This document shows, one piece after another, positions 1 through 8,762 of a stretch of 64,000 nucleotides of DNA (position 1 is its first letter; each line of letters starts with the position of its first letter). The notes under the pieces are model-generated. The model was given only the letters and a program-made list of their open reading frames with translations, was not told where the DNA came from and did no database searches. The translations under genes and the position numbers were made by a program. This DNA is from Lancefieldella parvula DSM 20469 (GTDB lineage: Bacteria > Actinomycetota > Coriobacteriia > Coriobacteriales > Atopobiaceae): NCBI RefSeq assembly GCF_000024225.1, contig NC_013203.1:62001-126000 (forward strand), in the 5' to 3' direction.

Positions 1-816
1 CAGAAAAAGTTCACTACCAAACAGATTTCCACCAAGTCTGTGTCACCTTTTGTTGCTCTGATTAGAAAAGAGATCCAGACCATCATTGGATATCCAGCAG
101 TTTTTGTGAACATGCTTTTTGGATGCTTGCTGATGGTTATTCTCGCCTTTATTTCTCTGTTCTTTAATACGTCGTCTATCGTTGCCAATTTTGTTCCTGC
201 GTCTGAGGTTCCACGATATCTACCTCTAGCAAGAACTATCTTTGGCATGGCAACCACCTGGTTTGGTACCTCGATGTTCTGTGCTGCCAACTCTGCTGCT
301 ATTTCATACTCGCTGGAAGGTCGTTCAAACTGGTTGATGGCAACCATGCCAGTATCTTCAAGGCAGATTTTTGGTGCAAAGATTGCCGTTAACATGCTCT
401 ACGTGGCATTCTTCAGTATTCTGACTCAGATTTTCTTCCTAATTCCCGGCCACATTACCATTGAAACGGCGTTGAGAAACGTTATTCTGCCGCTTTGCAT
501 TGTATTTCTTGTGGCTAATGTTGGTCTGGCTATTGATATTCGCCGACCAAACTTTGATTGGACTTCTGTTATTGATATCACCAAGAGAAGCCTTTCAGTT
601 ACTGTTTCTTCTCTCGTTGGCACATTGGGCTCGATGATTGTTATTGGCGGAACATTCATGCTGATGATTTTGCCGGTTATCGATTCATTTAGCTCGTCAA
701 CGGGCATGGTTAACGAGACACTTCCAAATGTTGTTTTTGTTACGCTGTCGCTGTTGAATGCAGTTATCGGCGCCCTCATCTTTAACAACACCGTTCACCG
801 AGGAGTCAGAATTTAA
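1..816 (+). CDS. ABC-2-type transporter permease, C-terminal part (5' end outside window)
   Basis: The frame is open from the first base, so the gene starts upstream; the GTG at 40 is probably an internal valine. The visible 271 residues hold about six hydrophobic segments separated by short loops, including a long outer loop with conserved-looking aromatic and small residues, and end in a short basic tail. This is the usual form of the second half of an ABC-2-type exporter permease. The ATPase partner is presumably upstream and not visible. A hairpin terminator at 905-950 ends the unit. Substrate cannot be inferred. The family assignment rests on membrane topology and general resemblance. 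Confidence 0.6.
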   Translation, partial: QKKFTTKQISTKSVSPFVALIRKEIQTIIGYPAVFVNMLFGCLLMVILAFISLFFNTSSIVANFVPASEVPRYLPLARTIFGMATTWFGTSMFCAANSAAISYSLEGRSNWLMATMPVSSRQIFGAKIAVNMLYVAFFSILTQIFFLIPGHITIETALRNVILPLCIVFLVANVGLAIDIRRPNFDWTSVIDITKRSLSVTVSSLVGTLGSMIVIGGTFMLMILPVIDSFSSSTGMVNETLPNVVFVTLSLLNAVIGALIFNNTVHRGVRI

Positions 817-904
817 CTTCTGTAATTCTTACAGGGAGCGCCGTGCAATTTCACGGTATTTACCTGCAGTAACAGTGTAAATTTTTCTGTCAAGAAGAAA
901 CTTT

Positions 905-950
905 GAGACACCCACTAAATGTCGTTTATCGAATGGTGGGTGTCTCTTTT
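905..950 (+). terminator. Intrinsic terminator after the ABC permease
   Basis: An 11-bp perfect stem (GAGACACCCAC at 905-915 with GTGGGTGTCTC at 936-946) is followed by a T run. Confidence 0.85.
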
Positions 951-1090
951 TATGCTTTGCGGTACGGTAGGGTGGCTAGAGGTTTTCTTGTTCGGTAAGT
1001 AGCAGGAAGAGCCGAAGCATATCGCGCTAGACTCGGGCGCGAACTATCGGCTGATCTTCTCGGCTGCTTACCGCAGTCAGAGGAGGCATC

Positions 1091-3166
1091 ATGGCCGAAA
1101 AAAATGTTTCTAAGGTAAAGAATGTGGTCCTGGTGGGCCAAGGTGGCGTGGGCAAAACCATGCTTGCCGAGGCAATGCTGCATCTGACGGGTGCAACAAC
1201 TCGTTTAGGCGGCCACGCAGGCACAAAGCCCACGCTTGATTACGATTCACAAGAGTCAGAGCGCGGATTTTCTATCTCTACTACTATCGCACCAATTACC
1301 TGGGAAAATACGCGAATTAACGTGCTTGACGCACCTTGTTATCCTGACTTTGTGGGTGACGCCTATTCGGCAATGAGCGCTGTTGAAACTGCGCTGTTTG
1401 TCGTTGATGCAGCTAGTGGACCCGGCACCATAACTACTAGGCTTTGGTTTGCTGCTGAGGACCTTTCTCTGTCTCGTGCATTGTTCATTAATCGCCTGGA
1501 CCGTCCTGATGCAGACTACGAGACTGCAATGGCTATGCTTCAGGACCGTTTTGGTTCTTCGCTTGGAGCGGTGACCATTCCAATGGGTTCTGGTGAGGCA
1601 TTTTCTGGCATTATTGACGTTGTTCATCAGAAGGCTCGTAAGCTGGTAGATGGCAAGCCTGAGGTCACTGACATTCCTGCCGAGTTCCAAGCAGAGGCAG
1701 AAGCTGCTCGATCCGCTCTAACTGAGTTGGTTGTTGAAGCCGATGATGAGCTTATGATGCGCTATCTTGAGGGCGGAGAGATTACGCAGGAAGAGCTTGA
1801 GAGCCTGCTGGGTAAGGCCCTTATGGAGCGCATTTTTGTTCCTGTTTTCTCCGGTTCTTGTGTTCACGAAGAGGGTGTCATCTCTCTACTCGACGCTATT
1901 GATGGCTGGTTCCCAACCATGTCCGATTTTGGTCGCATTCCGCTGGTTAACGGCGAGCAGCTTGATATTTCACCTGATGATGAGCGTCCTGTTGCGTTTG
2001 CTTTCAAGTCGTTGCAGGATTCACAAAACGGCAAGCTTACGTTTGTGAAAGTCCTGGCGGGTACCATTTCTGCAGGCGACGAGCTTATCAACGCGCGTAC
2101 TCGCAAGCCTGAGCGCCTTTCTCACTTGTATCGCATGTGTGGTAAAGAGACGTCTGACGTCAGCATCGCCGCAGCTGGCGATATCGTAGTAGTTCCAAAG
2201 CTCGAGGCTATGACGGGTGATACGCTTTCCGTTACTGGCAAGGTTGAGGCTGCTGCATTTAGGTTCCCTAACTCTCTGTATCGCACGGCTATTGAGCCTG
2301 ATGAGCGCGGTACCGAGGGCAAACTCTTTGCATTTTTGGAGAAGGCAGCCGACGCCGATCCAACTCTTAAGGTTGAACGCGATGAGGACACCGGACAGAC
2401 CATTGTGTCTGCAATTGGTGAGGCACAAGTAGCTGTTCTTCTCGAGCGTCTTGAGCAGCGAGCCGGCGTTTCTGCGCATAAAGTTGCGCTCCGCATCCCG
2501 TATCGCGAGACGATCCGTCGAGTTGCAAGTGCTCAGGGTAGGCACAAGAAGCAGACTGGCGGTTCCGGCCAGTACGGCGACTGCTGGCTGCGTATTGAGC
2601 CAAACCCAGACGCAGGCTACGAGTTTGTCGACGAGGTTGTAGGCGGGCATATTCCACGCGGCTTCATCCCCGCTATTGATAAGGGCGTTCAGGAGACCAT
2701 GCGTGAAGGCGTTTTGGCTGGTTATCCTATGATTGACATCAAGGTTGCCGTTTACGAGGGCTCTTACCATCCAGTTGACTCTAACGAGATGGCTTTCAAG
2801 ACTGCTGCCCGCATTGGTTTCCAAAAGGCTGTTGAACAGGCAGAACCTGTTTTGTTGGAGCCTATGGCTCACCTGGAGATTACCGTTCCAGACAGCTATG
2901 CGGGTTCCGTTATGGGCGATGTCTCCGCTTCCCGTGGTCGCGTTGAGGGAATGTCTTCTGGCACCGGTGTTTCCGCTGGTGAGACTACTATTAAGGCGAC
3001 GATTCCATACGCTGAGGTTACCGATTATGCTACAAGACTGAGGTCCCTCTCGCGAGGAACGGGTGAGTATACCGTTGAGCTGTCAGGATATGAGCAGGTA
3101 CCACATGATATCCAGGCTCGTCTAGCTGCAGAGTATGCCGAGCGTCGCGCCGCCGGTGAGCGCTAA
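1091..3166 (+). CDS. Elongation factor G-like translational GTPase (EF-G2 type)
   Basis: At 691 residues this has EF-G length and order: G domain, domain II, then domains III-V with the late glycine-rich motif GRVEGM. The P-loop is GQGGVGKT at residues 16-23. The other GTPase motifs are off-consensus: G3 reads DAPCYPDF where EF-G has DTPGHVDF, and G4 reads NRLDRPDAD where EF-G has NKMD. These are the marks of the EF-G-like paralogue common in actinobacteria, not the main fusA product. The start is supported by AGAGGAGGC at about 1079-1087. It stands alone between two terminators, away from rpsL/rpsG/tuf. Whether it translocates, recycles ribosomes or has another role is not visible. Confidence 0.85.
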   Translation: MAEKNVSKVKNVVLVGQGGVGKTMLAEAMLHLTGATTRLGGHAGTKPTLDYDSQESERGFSISTTIAPITWENTRINVLDAPCYPDFVGDAYSAMSAVETALFVVDAASGPGTITTRLWFAAEDLSLSRALFINRLDRPDADYETAMAMLQDRFGSSLGAVTIPMGSGEAFSGIIDVVHQKARKLVDGKPEVTDIPAEFQAEAEAARSALTELVVEADDELMMRYLEGGEITQEELESLLGKALMERIFVPVFSGSCVHEEGVISLLDAIDGWFPTMSDFGRIPLVNGEQLDISPDDERPVAFAFKSLQDSQNGKLTFVKVLAGTISAGDELINARTRKPERLSHLYRMCGKETSDVSIAAAGDIVVVPKLEAMTGDTLSVTGKVEAAAFRFPNSLYRTAIEPDERGTEGKLFAFLEKAADADPTLKVERDEDTGQTIVSAIGEAQVAVLLERLEQRAGVSAHKVALRIPYRETIRRVASAQGRHKKQTGGSGQYGDCWLRIEPNPDAGYEFVDEVVGGHIPRGFIPAIDKGVQETMREGVLAGYPMIDIKVAVYEGSYHPVDSNEMAFKTAARIGFQKAVEQAEPVLLEPMAHLEITVPDSYAGSVMGDVSASRGRVEGMSSGTGVSAGETTIKATIPYAEVTDYATRLRSLSRGTGEYTVELSGYEQVPHDIQARLAAEYAERRAAGER

Positions 3167-3276
3167 GCCGCAGGTTGAGTGTGGCTGCTAGGAGCACTTC
3201 GGGCGCGGCACGTGCCGTGAGCACAGACGCGCTGCGAGCGCTGAGCCGCAGGTAGACGTAACGTTTCAATCACGAG

Positions 3277-3306
3277 CCCTCGCATCTTTCAGGTGCGAGG
3301 GTTCTT
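3277..3306 (+). terminator. Intrinsic terminator after the EF-G-like gene
   Basis: The stem CCCTCGCA/TGCGAGGG (3277-3284 with 3294-3301) is followed by TTCTTTT. Just before it, a direct repeat of the gene end (GAGCGCTAAGCCGCAGGT at about 3157, GAGCGCTGAGCCGCAGGT at about 3236) lies in GC-rich sequence. Confidence 0.8.
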
Positions 3307-3314
3307 TTGCGTTT

Positions 3315-3664
3315 CTGCAGCGTGTTAGCGTCGGGTTTTAGGCTTGGCGTACAAAATAGTGCAGTGTTGGCGTGTCACGCAGATGAATCGCCGTGTTCCT
3401 GATCAAGAAAGCTGGACAGCTAGGTGGTCGTACTACTTGATATGCATCTCTATGAATAAACTTCATCTAATATGCTAAAAGATGAATAGTCTTGTATAAA
3501 AAATCTAACTATCGATAAATTCCGCGTTTACAAAACACATCTATGTCGGATATTCTGCTCAATTACGAGCATTTTACACATCTAATGACGATATTTTGCA
3601 TGTTTTAGGTATTTTCAGCGTCATGTATACGTCTTTTTGACAGATTATCTGACATAGGTGTGTT
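3315..3664 (+). repeat. Dispersed modular repeat, copy A (about 350 bp)
   Basis: This stretch is similar along its length to 33955-34303 and 61314-61665. It begins just after a terminator with CTGCAGCGTGTTAGCG and runs through an AT-rich middle. It ends in an inverted-repeat core whose arms are 3534-3557 and 3641-3664 (24 nt, about three mismatches). The core interior contains the shared string CATCTAATGACGATA. No credible ORF covers it. It occupies about half of the 800-bp non-coding gap between the EF-G-like gene and the transketolase gene; copy A is the most diverged of the three. Confidence 0.85.
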
Positions 3665-3752
3665 CAGGCATTATCAAAACAGTGCAAGCGACTAAAGATT
3701 CTGCAGAAAGTCAGGTTTCTAGAAATTCGTGGACTTATTCTGGGTAAATTAC

Positions 3753-3783
3753 AAACATAACTTCGTACATCAAAGTTATGTTT
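3753..3783. promoter_or_regulatory. 11-bp inverted repeat, candidate operator upstream of the DXS-like gene
   Basis: AAACATAACTT (3753-3763) and AAGTTATGTTT (3773-3783) are perfect inverted repeats with a 9-nt spacer, about 180 bp upstream of the transketolase start. The size fits a dimeric regulator site; there is no T run, so a terminator is unlikely. Between it and the gene lies a short GC-rich stretch with repeated GCGCCC/GCACCCC (about 3840-3895). Confidence 0.45.
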
Positions 3784-3965
3784 AGATTGCCACGTGTTTG
3801 ACCTGCGTATCTAATGCGTCGCTCGTACGGTGTGGTTGACCCGGCCGCACGCACCCCGTGCGCCTTGCGCCCTACGCACCCCATGCGCCCACTCATCCTG
3901 CAGATCCTGCACGTCATACAGCAAACAAGCTGCTTATTCCTGTATCGTTTAAAGAAAGGTCGCAC

Positions 3966-5723
3966 ATGTACCTAGAGCATATTAATGGACCGGAAGACGT
4001 AAAGAAGTTGGACTCAAAAGCTCGCTTGACGCTTGCCCAGGAGATTCGCGAAAATCTGCTGGTCATGGAGTCAAAACACGGTGGCCATTTTGGTCCAAAC
4101 TTTGGTATTGTTGAGGCAACTATTGCGCTTCATACCGTATTCAACTCGCCCGTTGACCATATCGTTTACGATGTCTCGCACCAGACATATCCACACAAGA
4201 TGCTCACTGGCCGCAAGCAAGCATATATGGATCCCGCACTCTATGACTCGGTGTCTCCTTACACCGATCCTGCTGAGACTCCGCATGACCTCTTCAAGAT
4301 TGGCCATACTTCCACGTCTATCAGCTTGGCGCTTGGCCTGGCAAAGGCTCGTGACATTATGGGCGGCAAGGAGAATATCATCGCAGTTATCGGCGACGGC
4401 TCGATGTCCGGCGGCGAAGCGCTCGAGGGTTTAAACGTTGCTGGCGAGCTGAACAGCAACTTTATCATCGTTTTCAACGATAATCAGATGTCCATTGCCG
4501 AGAATCACGGCGGCATGTACGACCAGTTCGCTGAGCTGCGCCGCACCAATGGAACTGCCGAGAATAACCTTTTCAAGTCGATGGGCCTTGACTACCTGTA
4601 TGTTAACGACGGCAACAACATTGAGGCTCTTATCGACGCGTTTGAGCAGGTAAAAGATATGACTCGCCCGGTTGTGGTTCACATTAATACGCTCAAGGGT
4701 AAGGGATACGCTCCCGCGGAGGCAAACAAGGAGAAGTGGCACTGGCATATGCCGTTCGACATCCAGACTGGTCAGAGCCCAGCGTCCGGTTCGTCCGAGT
4801 CGTACGCCGGAATTTTTGCAGAGTACGCGCTCAAGCGCGCAAAGACCGATCCTAAGTTCTTGGTGCTCATGTCAGCTGTTCCTGGCCTACTTGGTCTTTC
4901 GCAGGAACGTCGAGAAGAGCTTGGAAAGCATTATCTTGACGTGGGCATTGCCGAAGAAACCGCAGTTGCAATGGCTTCCGGCGCGGCTCACGCGGGCGCG
5001 CACGTAGTTTGGGGTTCAAGTGCAACCTTCATCCAACGTACCTACGACCAGTTAACCCAGGACCTGTCGCTCAATCAGAATCCCGCGGTTATTATGGGCT
5101 CCGGCTCCATTAGAGGCTTGATGGCCGCCACTCACCAGGGCCTCAGCAGTATTTCCATGATCGCAAACATCCCTAACATGGTGTACCTCGCACCGTCTAA
5201 CGCCGAGGAGTACATCGCTATGCTCGATTGGGCGCTTGAACAGGATAAACACCCTGTCTACATCGCAATTTCTTCCGGTCCTGTGGTTCACGTCGAAGGT
5301 TCCGTTCGTACAAACTTTGACGACCTCAACACCTACGAGGTCACGCGTCAGGGCTCCAAGGTGGCTGTTCTTGCCCTGGGCGATTTCTACGACCTTGGCG
5401 AGAAAACCGTCGAGGCCCTAAACTCTACTTTGGGAATTGAAGCTACGCTGGTCAAGCCATATTTTGCCTCTGGCGTCGACGAAAATTTGCTCGACAACCT
5501 GGTAAAAGATCACGACGTCATCGTAACCATTGAAGATGGCATCATCGAGGGTGGTTGGGGACAGAATATTGCCAGTTACCTGGGAACTTCTTCCGCGCGT
5601 GTGCTGAACTACGGCGTTAAGAAGGCCTTCTACGACCGCGTCAACATTGCAGATCTTATGCGAGAAAGTCACCTTGACCCTGAACTGATTGCTGCAGACG
5701 TCAAGCAGGTGTTGGGTTTGTAG
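3966..5723 (+). CDS. DXS-family thiamine-diphosphate transketolase
   Basis: A 585-residue protein of the 1-deoxy-D-xylulose-5-phosphate synthase branch of transketolases. Family features visible are YDVSHQTYPHK near residue 67, GDGSMSGG and NDNQMSIAEN of the ThDP/metal site, KGKGYAPAE, the pyrimidine-domain segment VGIAEETAVAMASG, and FIQRTYDQL. The segment that in DXS reads like DRAG-VG-DG-THHG is here GSGSIRGLMAATHQG, and the protein is about 35 residues shorter than typical DXS, so it may be a paralogue with another acceptor. The start at ATG 3966 follows GAAAGG; the upstream in-frame ATG at 3858 would add a proline-rich tail without a ribosome site. It converges on a glycerol dehydrogenase gene. 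Confidence 0.75.
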   Translation: MYLEHINGPEDVKKLDSKARLTLAQEIRENLLVMESKHGGHFGPNFGIVEATIALHTVFNSPVDHIVYDVSHQTYPHKMLTGRKQAYMDPALYDSVSPYTDPAETPHDLFKIGHTSTSISLALGLAKARDIMGGKENIIAVIGDGSMSGGEALEGLNVAGELNSNFIIVFNDNQMSIAENHGGMYDQFAELRRTNGTAENNLFKSMGLDYLYVNDGNNIEALIDAFEQVKDMTRPVVVHINTLKGKGYAPAEANKEKWHWHMPFDIQTGQSPASGSSESYAGIFAEYALKRAKTDPKFLVLMSAVPGLLGLSQERREELGKHYLDVGIAEETAVAMASGAAHAGAHVVWGSSATFIQRTYDQLTQDLSLNQNPAVIMGSGSIRGLMAATHQGLSSISMIANIPNMVYLAPSNAEEYIAMLDWALEQDKHPVYIAISSGPVVHVEGSVRTNFDDLNTYEVTRQGSKVAVLALGDFYDLGEKTVEALNSTLGIEATLVKPYFASGVDENLLDNLVKDHDVIVTIEDGIIEGGWGQNIASYLGTSSARVLNYGVKKAFYDRVNIADLMRESHLDPELIAADVKQVLGL

Positions 5724-5772
5724 GTGTTGCTGCAGCACCGCACTTCTCGTTATCACATCAAAACTGCAACAA

Positions 5773-5806
5773 AAAAGAGGGGCCGCAAATGCGGTCCCTC
5801 TTTTGT
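5773..5806 (+). terminator. Intrinsic terminator after the DXS-like gene
   Basis: AAAAGAGGGGCCGCA pairs with TGCGGTCCCTCTTTT with a short loop and a T run. The A run on the left could let it work for the opposite strand as well. Confidence 0.85.
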
Positions 5807-5821
5807 ATCAAGTAAGTGTGC

Positions 5822-5975
5822 TGTTGCAACGCCCCGTTGCGACTTGCCGTCTGAGCTTGCGTTGTGGTGCGTTGTCGCGTTGCGGCACGTTGTTGCAACG
5901 CCCCGTTGCGACTTACTGCCGCGTTGCGGTGCGTTGTCGCGTTGTGGCACGTTGTTGCGACTTGCTGCCGTCGCG
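5822..5975. repeat. 69-bp tandem repeat, about 2.2 copies
   Basis: The 24-nt unit start at 5822-5845 recurs at 5891-5914, 69 bp later, and the sequence between is also largely repeated (GTGCGTTGTCGCGTTG). A partial third unit follows at about 5948. It sits between the convergent DXS-like gene and glycerol dehydrogenase gene and encodes nothing plausible. Confidence 0.75.
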
Positions 5976-5996
5976 GTGGCGTGTAGAGCTGGAAGC

Positions 5997-7091
5997 TTAA
6001 GCCTTAAGAGCGCGGCCCATAGCATCGGCCTGAACAATAGCTGCGTAGAGTTCGTCAGGAGTGACATCGCCAGCGAGGTTGTGGATGGTCTCGCCAGGAA
6101 CACAAGCAGCTTCAGCAATCTTCTTGATCTGCTCGTCAGTGGTAATGCCAATCTCCTCGAGGGTAGTTGGCAGACCAACCTCAAGGCAGAAGTCCTGGAC
6201 CTCATCAAACTCCTCCTGAGGAACGCCCTCAAGAACAAGCTGGACTAGGGTACCAAAAGCAACGCAGTTGCCGTGAGGTGCACTGTGGCCACCAAGGGAG
6301 GTAAGGCCGTTGTAGAAGGAGTGAGCTGCTGCGCAGTTAACGTTGTCAGCGCCGACGCCACTCATGTAGACGGCTGCCTCGCAGATAGCCTCGAGAGCTG
6401 GGGTTACAACGTTGTTCTCGCAAGCCTTAATTGCCTGTGAACCGTAATCGCGAAGAGTAAGGTAGCACTCCTTAGCAACTGCCATACCAACGCGGGTAAT
6501 GCCGGTTCCCTCAAGGGAAGGAGACTCGGTGCGGATGGATGCGCGACCCTCAAAATAGGTGCCCAGTGCATCGCCCATGCCCGCTACCAGGAAGGAAACA
6601 GGTGCGTTAGCGATAATCTGAGTGTCGACCATAACTGCGTCTGGGTTCTGTGGGTAGAAGAGGTACTTGTCAAAGGAACCGTCATCGTTGTAAATAACGG
6701 AGAGGCCGGTGCATGGAGCGTCAGTAGCTGCAACGGTAGGAAGAATAACGATGCGCTTGCCAGCGTAGTATGCGGTTGCCTTTGCAGTGTCAACAGCGCT
6801 GCCGCCGCCGATTGCGACGACTACGTCGATGTTGTCCTCCTCGACAATAGCCTTCATGCGGTTAATCTCGCCGTTAGAAGAAATGCCGCCGAAGATTTCG
6901 TAGCGACGGTAATAGTCGCCCTTGCCTTCAAAGCTCTGCTCGATCATGTCGTGAGCTGCTTTGTAGCCGCTGTTAGAGCAGACAAACAGGAAGCGCTTTC
7001 CCATGTAGCCCATTTCTTTTTCGAACTCGAGACAAGCATTTTTGCCCTGAACATACTTCAGTGGCTCACGCATAGCGCGTAACATTTTCAT
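5997..7091 (-). CDS. gldA: Glycerol dehydrogenase (iron-containing ADH superfamily)
   Basis: A 364-residue NAD-dependent polyol dehydrogenase, expected to oxidise glycerol to dihydroxyacetone in the cytoplasm. The Rossmann part carries GGGSAVDTAKA, followed by LPTVAATDAPCTGLSVIY, both typical of GldA. Metal ligands are visible as D in AGMGDALGTYFE and two histidines in AHSFYNGLTSLGGHSAPHG. Length matches the family. The start is preceded by GGAGAGGGGG on the minus strand. It stands alone and converges on the DXS-like transketolase; a link between dihydroxyacetone and that enzyme is possible but only suggested by position. Confidence 0.88.
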   Translation of the reverse strand: MKMLRAMREPLKYVQGKNACLEFEKEMGYMGKRFLFVCSNSGYKAAHDMIEQSFEGKGDYYRRYEIFGGISSNGEINRMKAIVEEDNIDVVVAIGGGSAVDTAKATAYYAGKRIVILPTVAATDAPCTGLSVIYNDDGSFDKYLFYPQNPDAVMVDTQIIANAPVSFLVAGMGDALGTYFEGRASIRTESPSLEGTGITRVGMAVAKECYLTLRDYGSQAIKACENNVVTPALEAICEAAVYMSGVGADNVNCAAAHSFYNGLTSLGGHSAPHGNCVAFGTLVQLVLEGVPQEEFDEVQDFCLEVGLPTTLEEIGITTDEQIKKIAEAACVPGETIHNLAGDVTPDELYAAIVQADAMGRALKA

Positions 7092-7294
7092 AGGTCCCCC
7101 TCTCCGGATACGTTTAGACCTATGTAATTTACGGTAGCACTTTGAATGTAAAGAGGAGCGATTAAATTTTTTGAGTCTAAATATTCTGAATTGTATAAAC
7201 TGTTGTTTTATGGGGGATGTTCTGTAATTGTTGATTTACAAAATGGCACATCTTCCCTGTATGGCCAGCGCTGTGAACGGCATAAGAGGAATAA

Positions 7295-8617
7295 ATGTCA
7301 AGATTAAATGAAAGGCAAATACAGGAAAGAAACATTTCCTTATATACGTGGTCAAATTATCTCAACTCAGGTGTTTTGATTTGGACCGTCATAACGCTGT
7401 ATTATCTTTGGAGAGGTTTAAATTATTTTGATATTGCATTAGTGCAAAGTTTTGGTGCAATTGCGACTGCGGTGCTGGAAATTCCAACTGGATGGGTATC
7501 TGATCATTATGGGCATCACCGAGTTTTAAAATTAGCGGCATTGTCACGGTTTTTAGCTCTTGTTATTTTGACTTTAGCAAATAATTTATTTTTGATGATA
7601 GTTTCGGAATTTTTGTTCGCTTTAGCTAATGCTTCTCAGTCTGGGGCGGGTAGCGCATTTCTCTTTGAGTCAGTCAGTTTTGTGACCACAGAGGACGATA
7701 AAAGTAAACCTTATGCTTTAGTTCTTTCAAGAATAACTGGAGTACAGTCTGAAATTAGAATTGCGGTTCGATTAGTTGCACCTCTATTGTTTGATATTAA
7801 TCCGTTGATTCCATTTTTAATTTCTATTTTTATCTATCTTTTTAGCTGTTTTCTTGCAACAGAATATAAAAATTCTAAACATGTAGGTGTGAGTTGTAAT
7901 GTGCATCCACTTTTAATTGAATGTTCAATTAAAAATATTTTTAGAAAAATTTTTATTAATATAAAGAAATTTATTACAGTATTTAAAAACTTAATAAAAA
8001 ATCGATTCTTTTTAGTGCTATGTGCTGTTTCATCAATTTCATTAGTAATGGTAAGCAATTACAGTCAATTTGTTGCTCCAAATTTAGAGTCCATGGGATT
8101 TGATATAAAATTTTATGGAATCGTTACGGCAGCTGTGAGTTTAGGTGAATTGTTTGGATCACGGCTGATTGCCTTTTTTATAAAAAGGTATTCTGAATCT
8201 TATGAATCATATTTTAGTAATAATCTTTGCGGTTCGTTAAGTATAGAAGTGCGGCTGATTTTTACAATAGCTTTGTTTATGGCTATATTACTGCTGTTTT
8301 ATGGAAACTTTTCGAGTATTGCTCTATGCATTTTTGTGTATATAGCGATTAATTTGTTATCGACGATGTTGAGTATTTTGTTAAGCAAGCAAATGAATCA
8401 AGTTGCAAACAGCACAAATCGTGCTACTTTGCTTTCAGTTTCAAATCAAATAGACGAGATTACTGCAGTTGTTTTTGATCCTATAATTGGTTTTGGACTT
8501 GATGCTGCAGGATTTGGAGTGGTATATATCTGCTTAGGTTGTCTAGCAATAGTAATTCTTAGCCTAATTCTGGCATATTGTGTACTACAAGCAAATTCAA
8601 AAAAATCTTTTTCGTAA
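7295..8617 (+). CDS. MFS transporter, AT-rich
   Basis: A 440-residue protein with about twelve hydrophobic segments and the MFS loop signature GWVSDHYGHHRVLK near residue 66, of the general multidrug/macrolide efflux type. The start is ATG 7295 after AAGAGGA. The gene is much richer in A and T than its neighbours, uses many AAA/TTT/ATT codons and contains no copy of the GGCGAGAA octamer found throughout the window, which suggests horizontal acquisition. It is flanked by glycerol dehydrogenase (opposite strand) and the flavoprotein. Substrate is unknown. The central loop between the two halves is lysine- and isoleucine-rich but intact. Confidence 0.8.
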   Translation: MSRLNERQIQERNISLYTWSNYLNSGVLIWTVITLYYLWRGLNYFDIALVQSFGAIATAVLEIPTGWVSDHYGHHRVLKLAALSRFLALVILTLANNLFLMIVSEFLFALANASQSGAGSAFLFESVSFVTTEDDKSKPYALVLSRITGVQSEIRIAVRLVAPLLFDINPLIPFLISIFIYLFSCFLATEYKNSKHVGVSCNVHPLLIECSIKNIFRKIFINIKKFITVFKNLIKNRFFLVLCAVSSISLVMVSNYSQFVAPNLESMGFDIKFYGIVTAAVSLGELFGSRLIAFFIKRYSESYESYFSNNLCGSLSIEVRLIFTIALFMAILLLFYGNFSSIALCIFVYIAINLLSTMLSILLSKQMNQVANSTNRATLLSVSNQIDEITAVVFDPIIGFGLDAAGFGVVYICLGCLAIVILSLILAYCVLQANSKKSFS

Positions 8618-8762
8618 TGTTTGCTAAATGTACTGATAGAGCGCTAAAGGGTTGAATTTAGGTTGTCGGTTTTTAGGAATCTTTCTTAAAACGAATCACC
8701 TAACTGCGCTAAATGATATTCTTGTAGTGTCAAATTTTCGCACTGTGGTCTTTGGAGGACGC

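Noticed and set aside
3858-3965. Upstream ATG adding 36 residues to the DXS-like protein.
   Set aside because: The added part is Pro/His-rich, unlike the family, and lacks a ribosome site; ATG 3966 has one.
5753-6238. Opposing ORFs of 160-175 codons across the 69-bp tandem repeat.
   Set aside because: They run through repeats and a terminator and overlap the well-supported glycerol dehydrogenase gene.
8652-8762. N-terminal extension of the flavoprotein to a TTG codon.
   Set aside because: GGAGGA and the family start fit ATG 8763.
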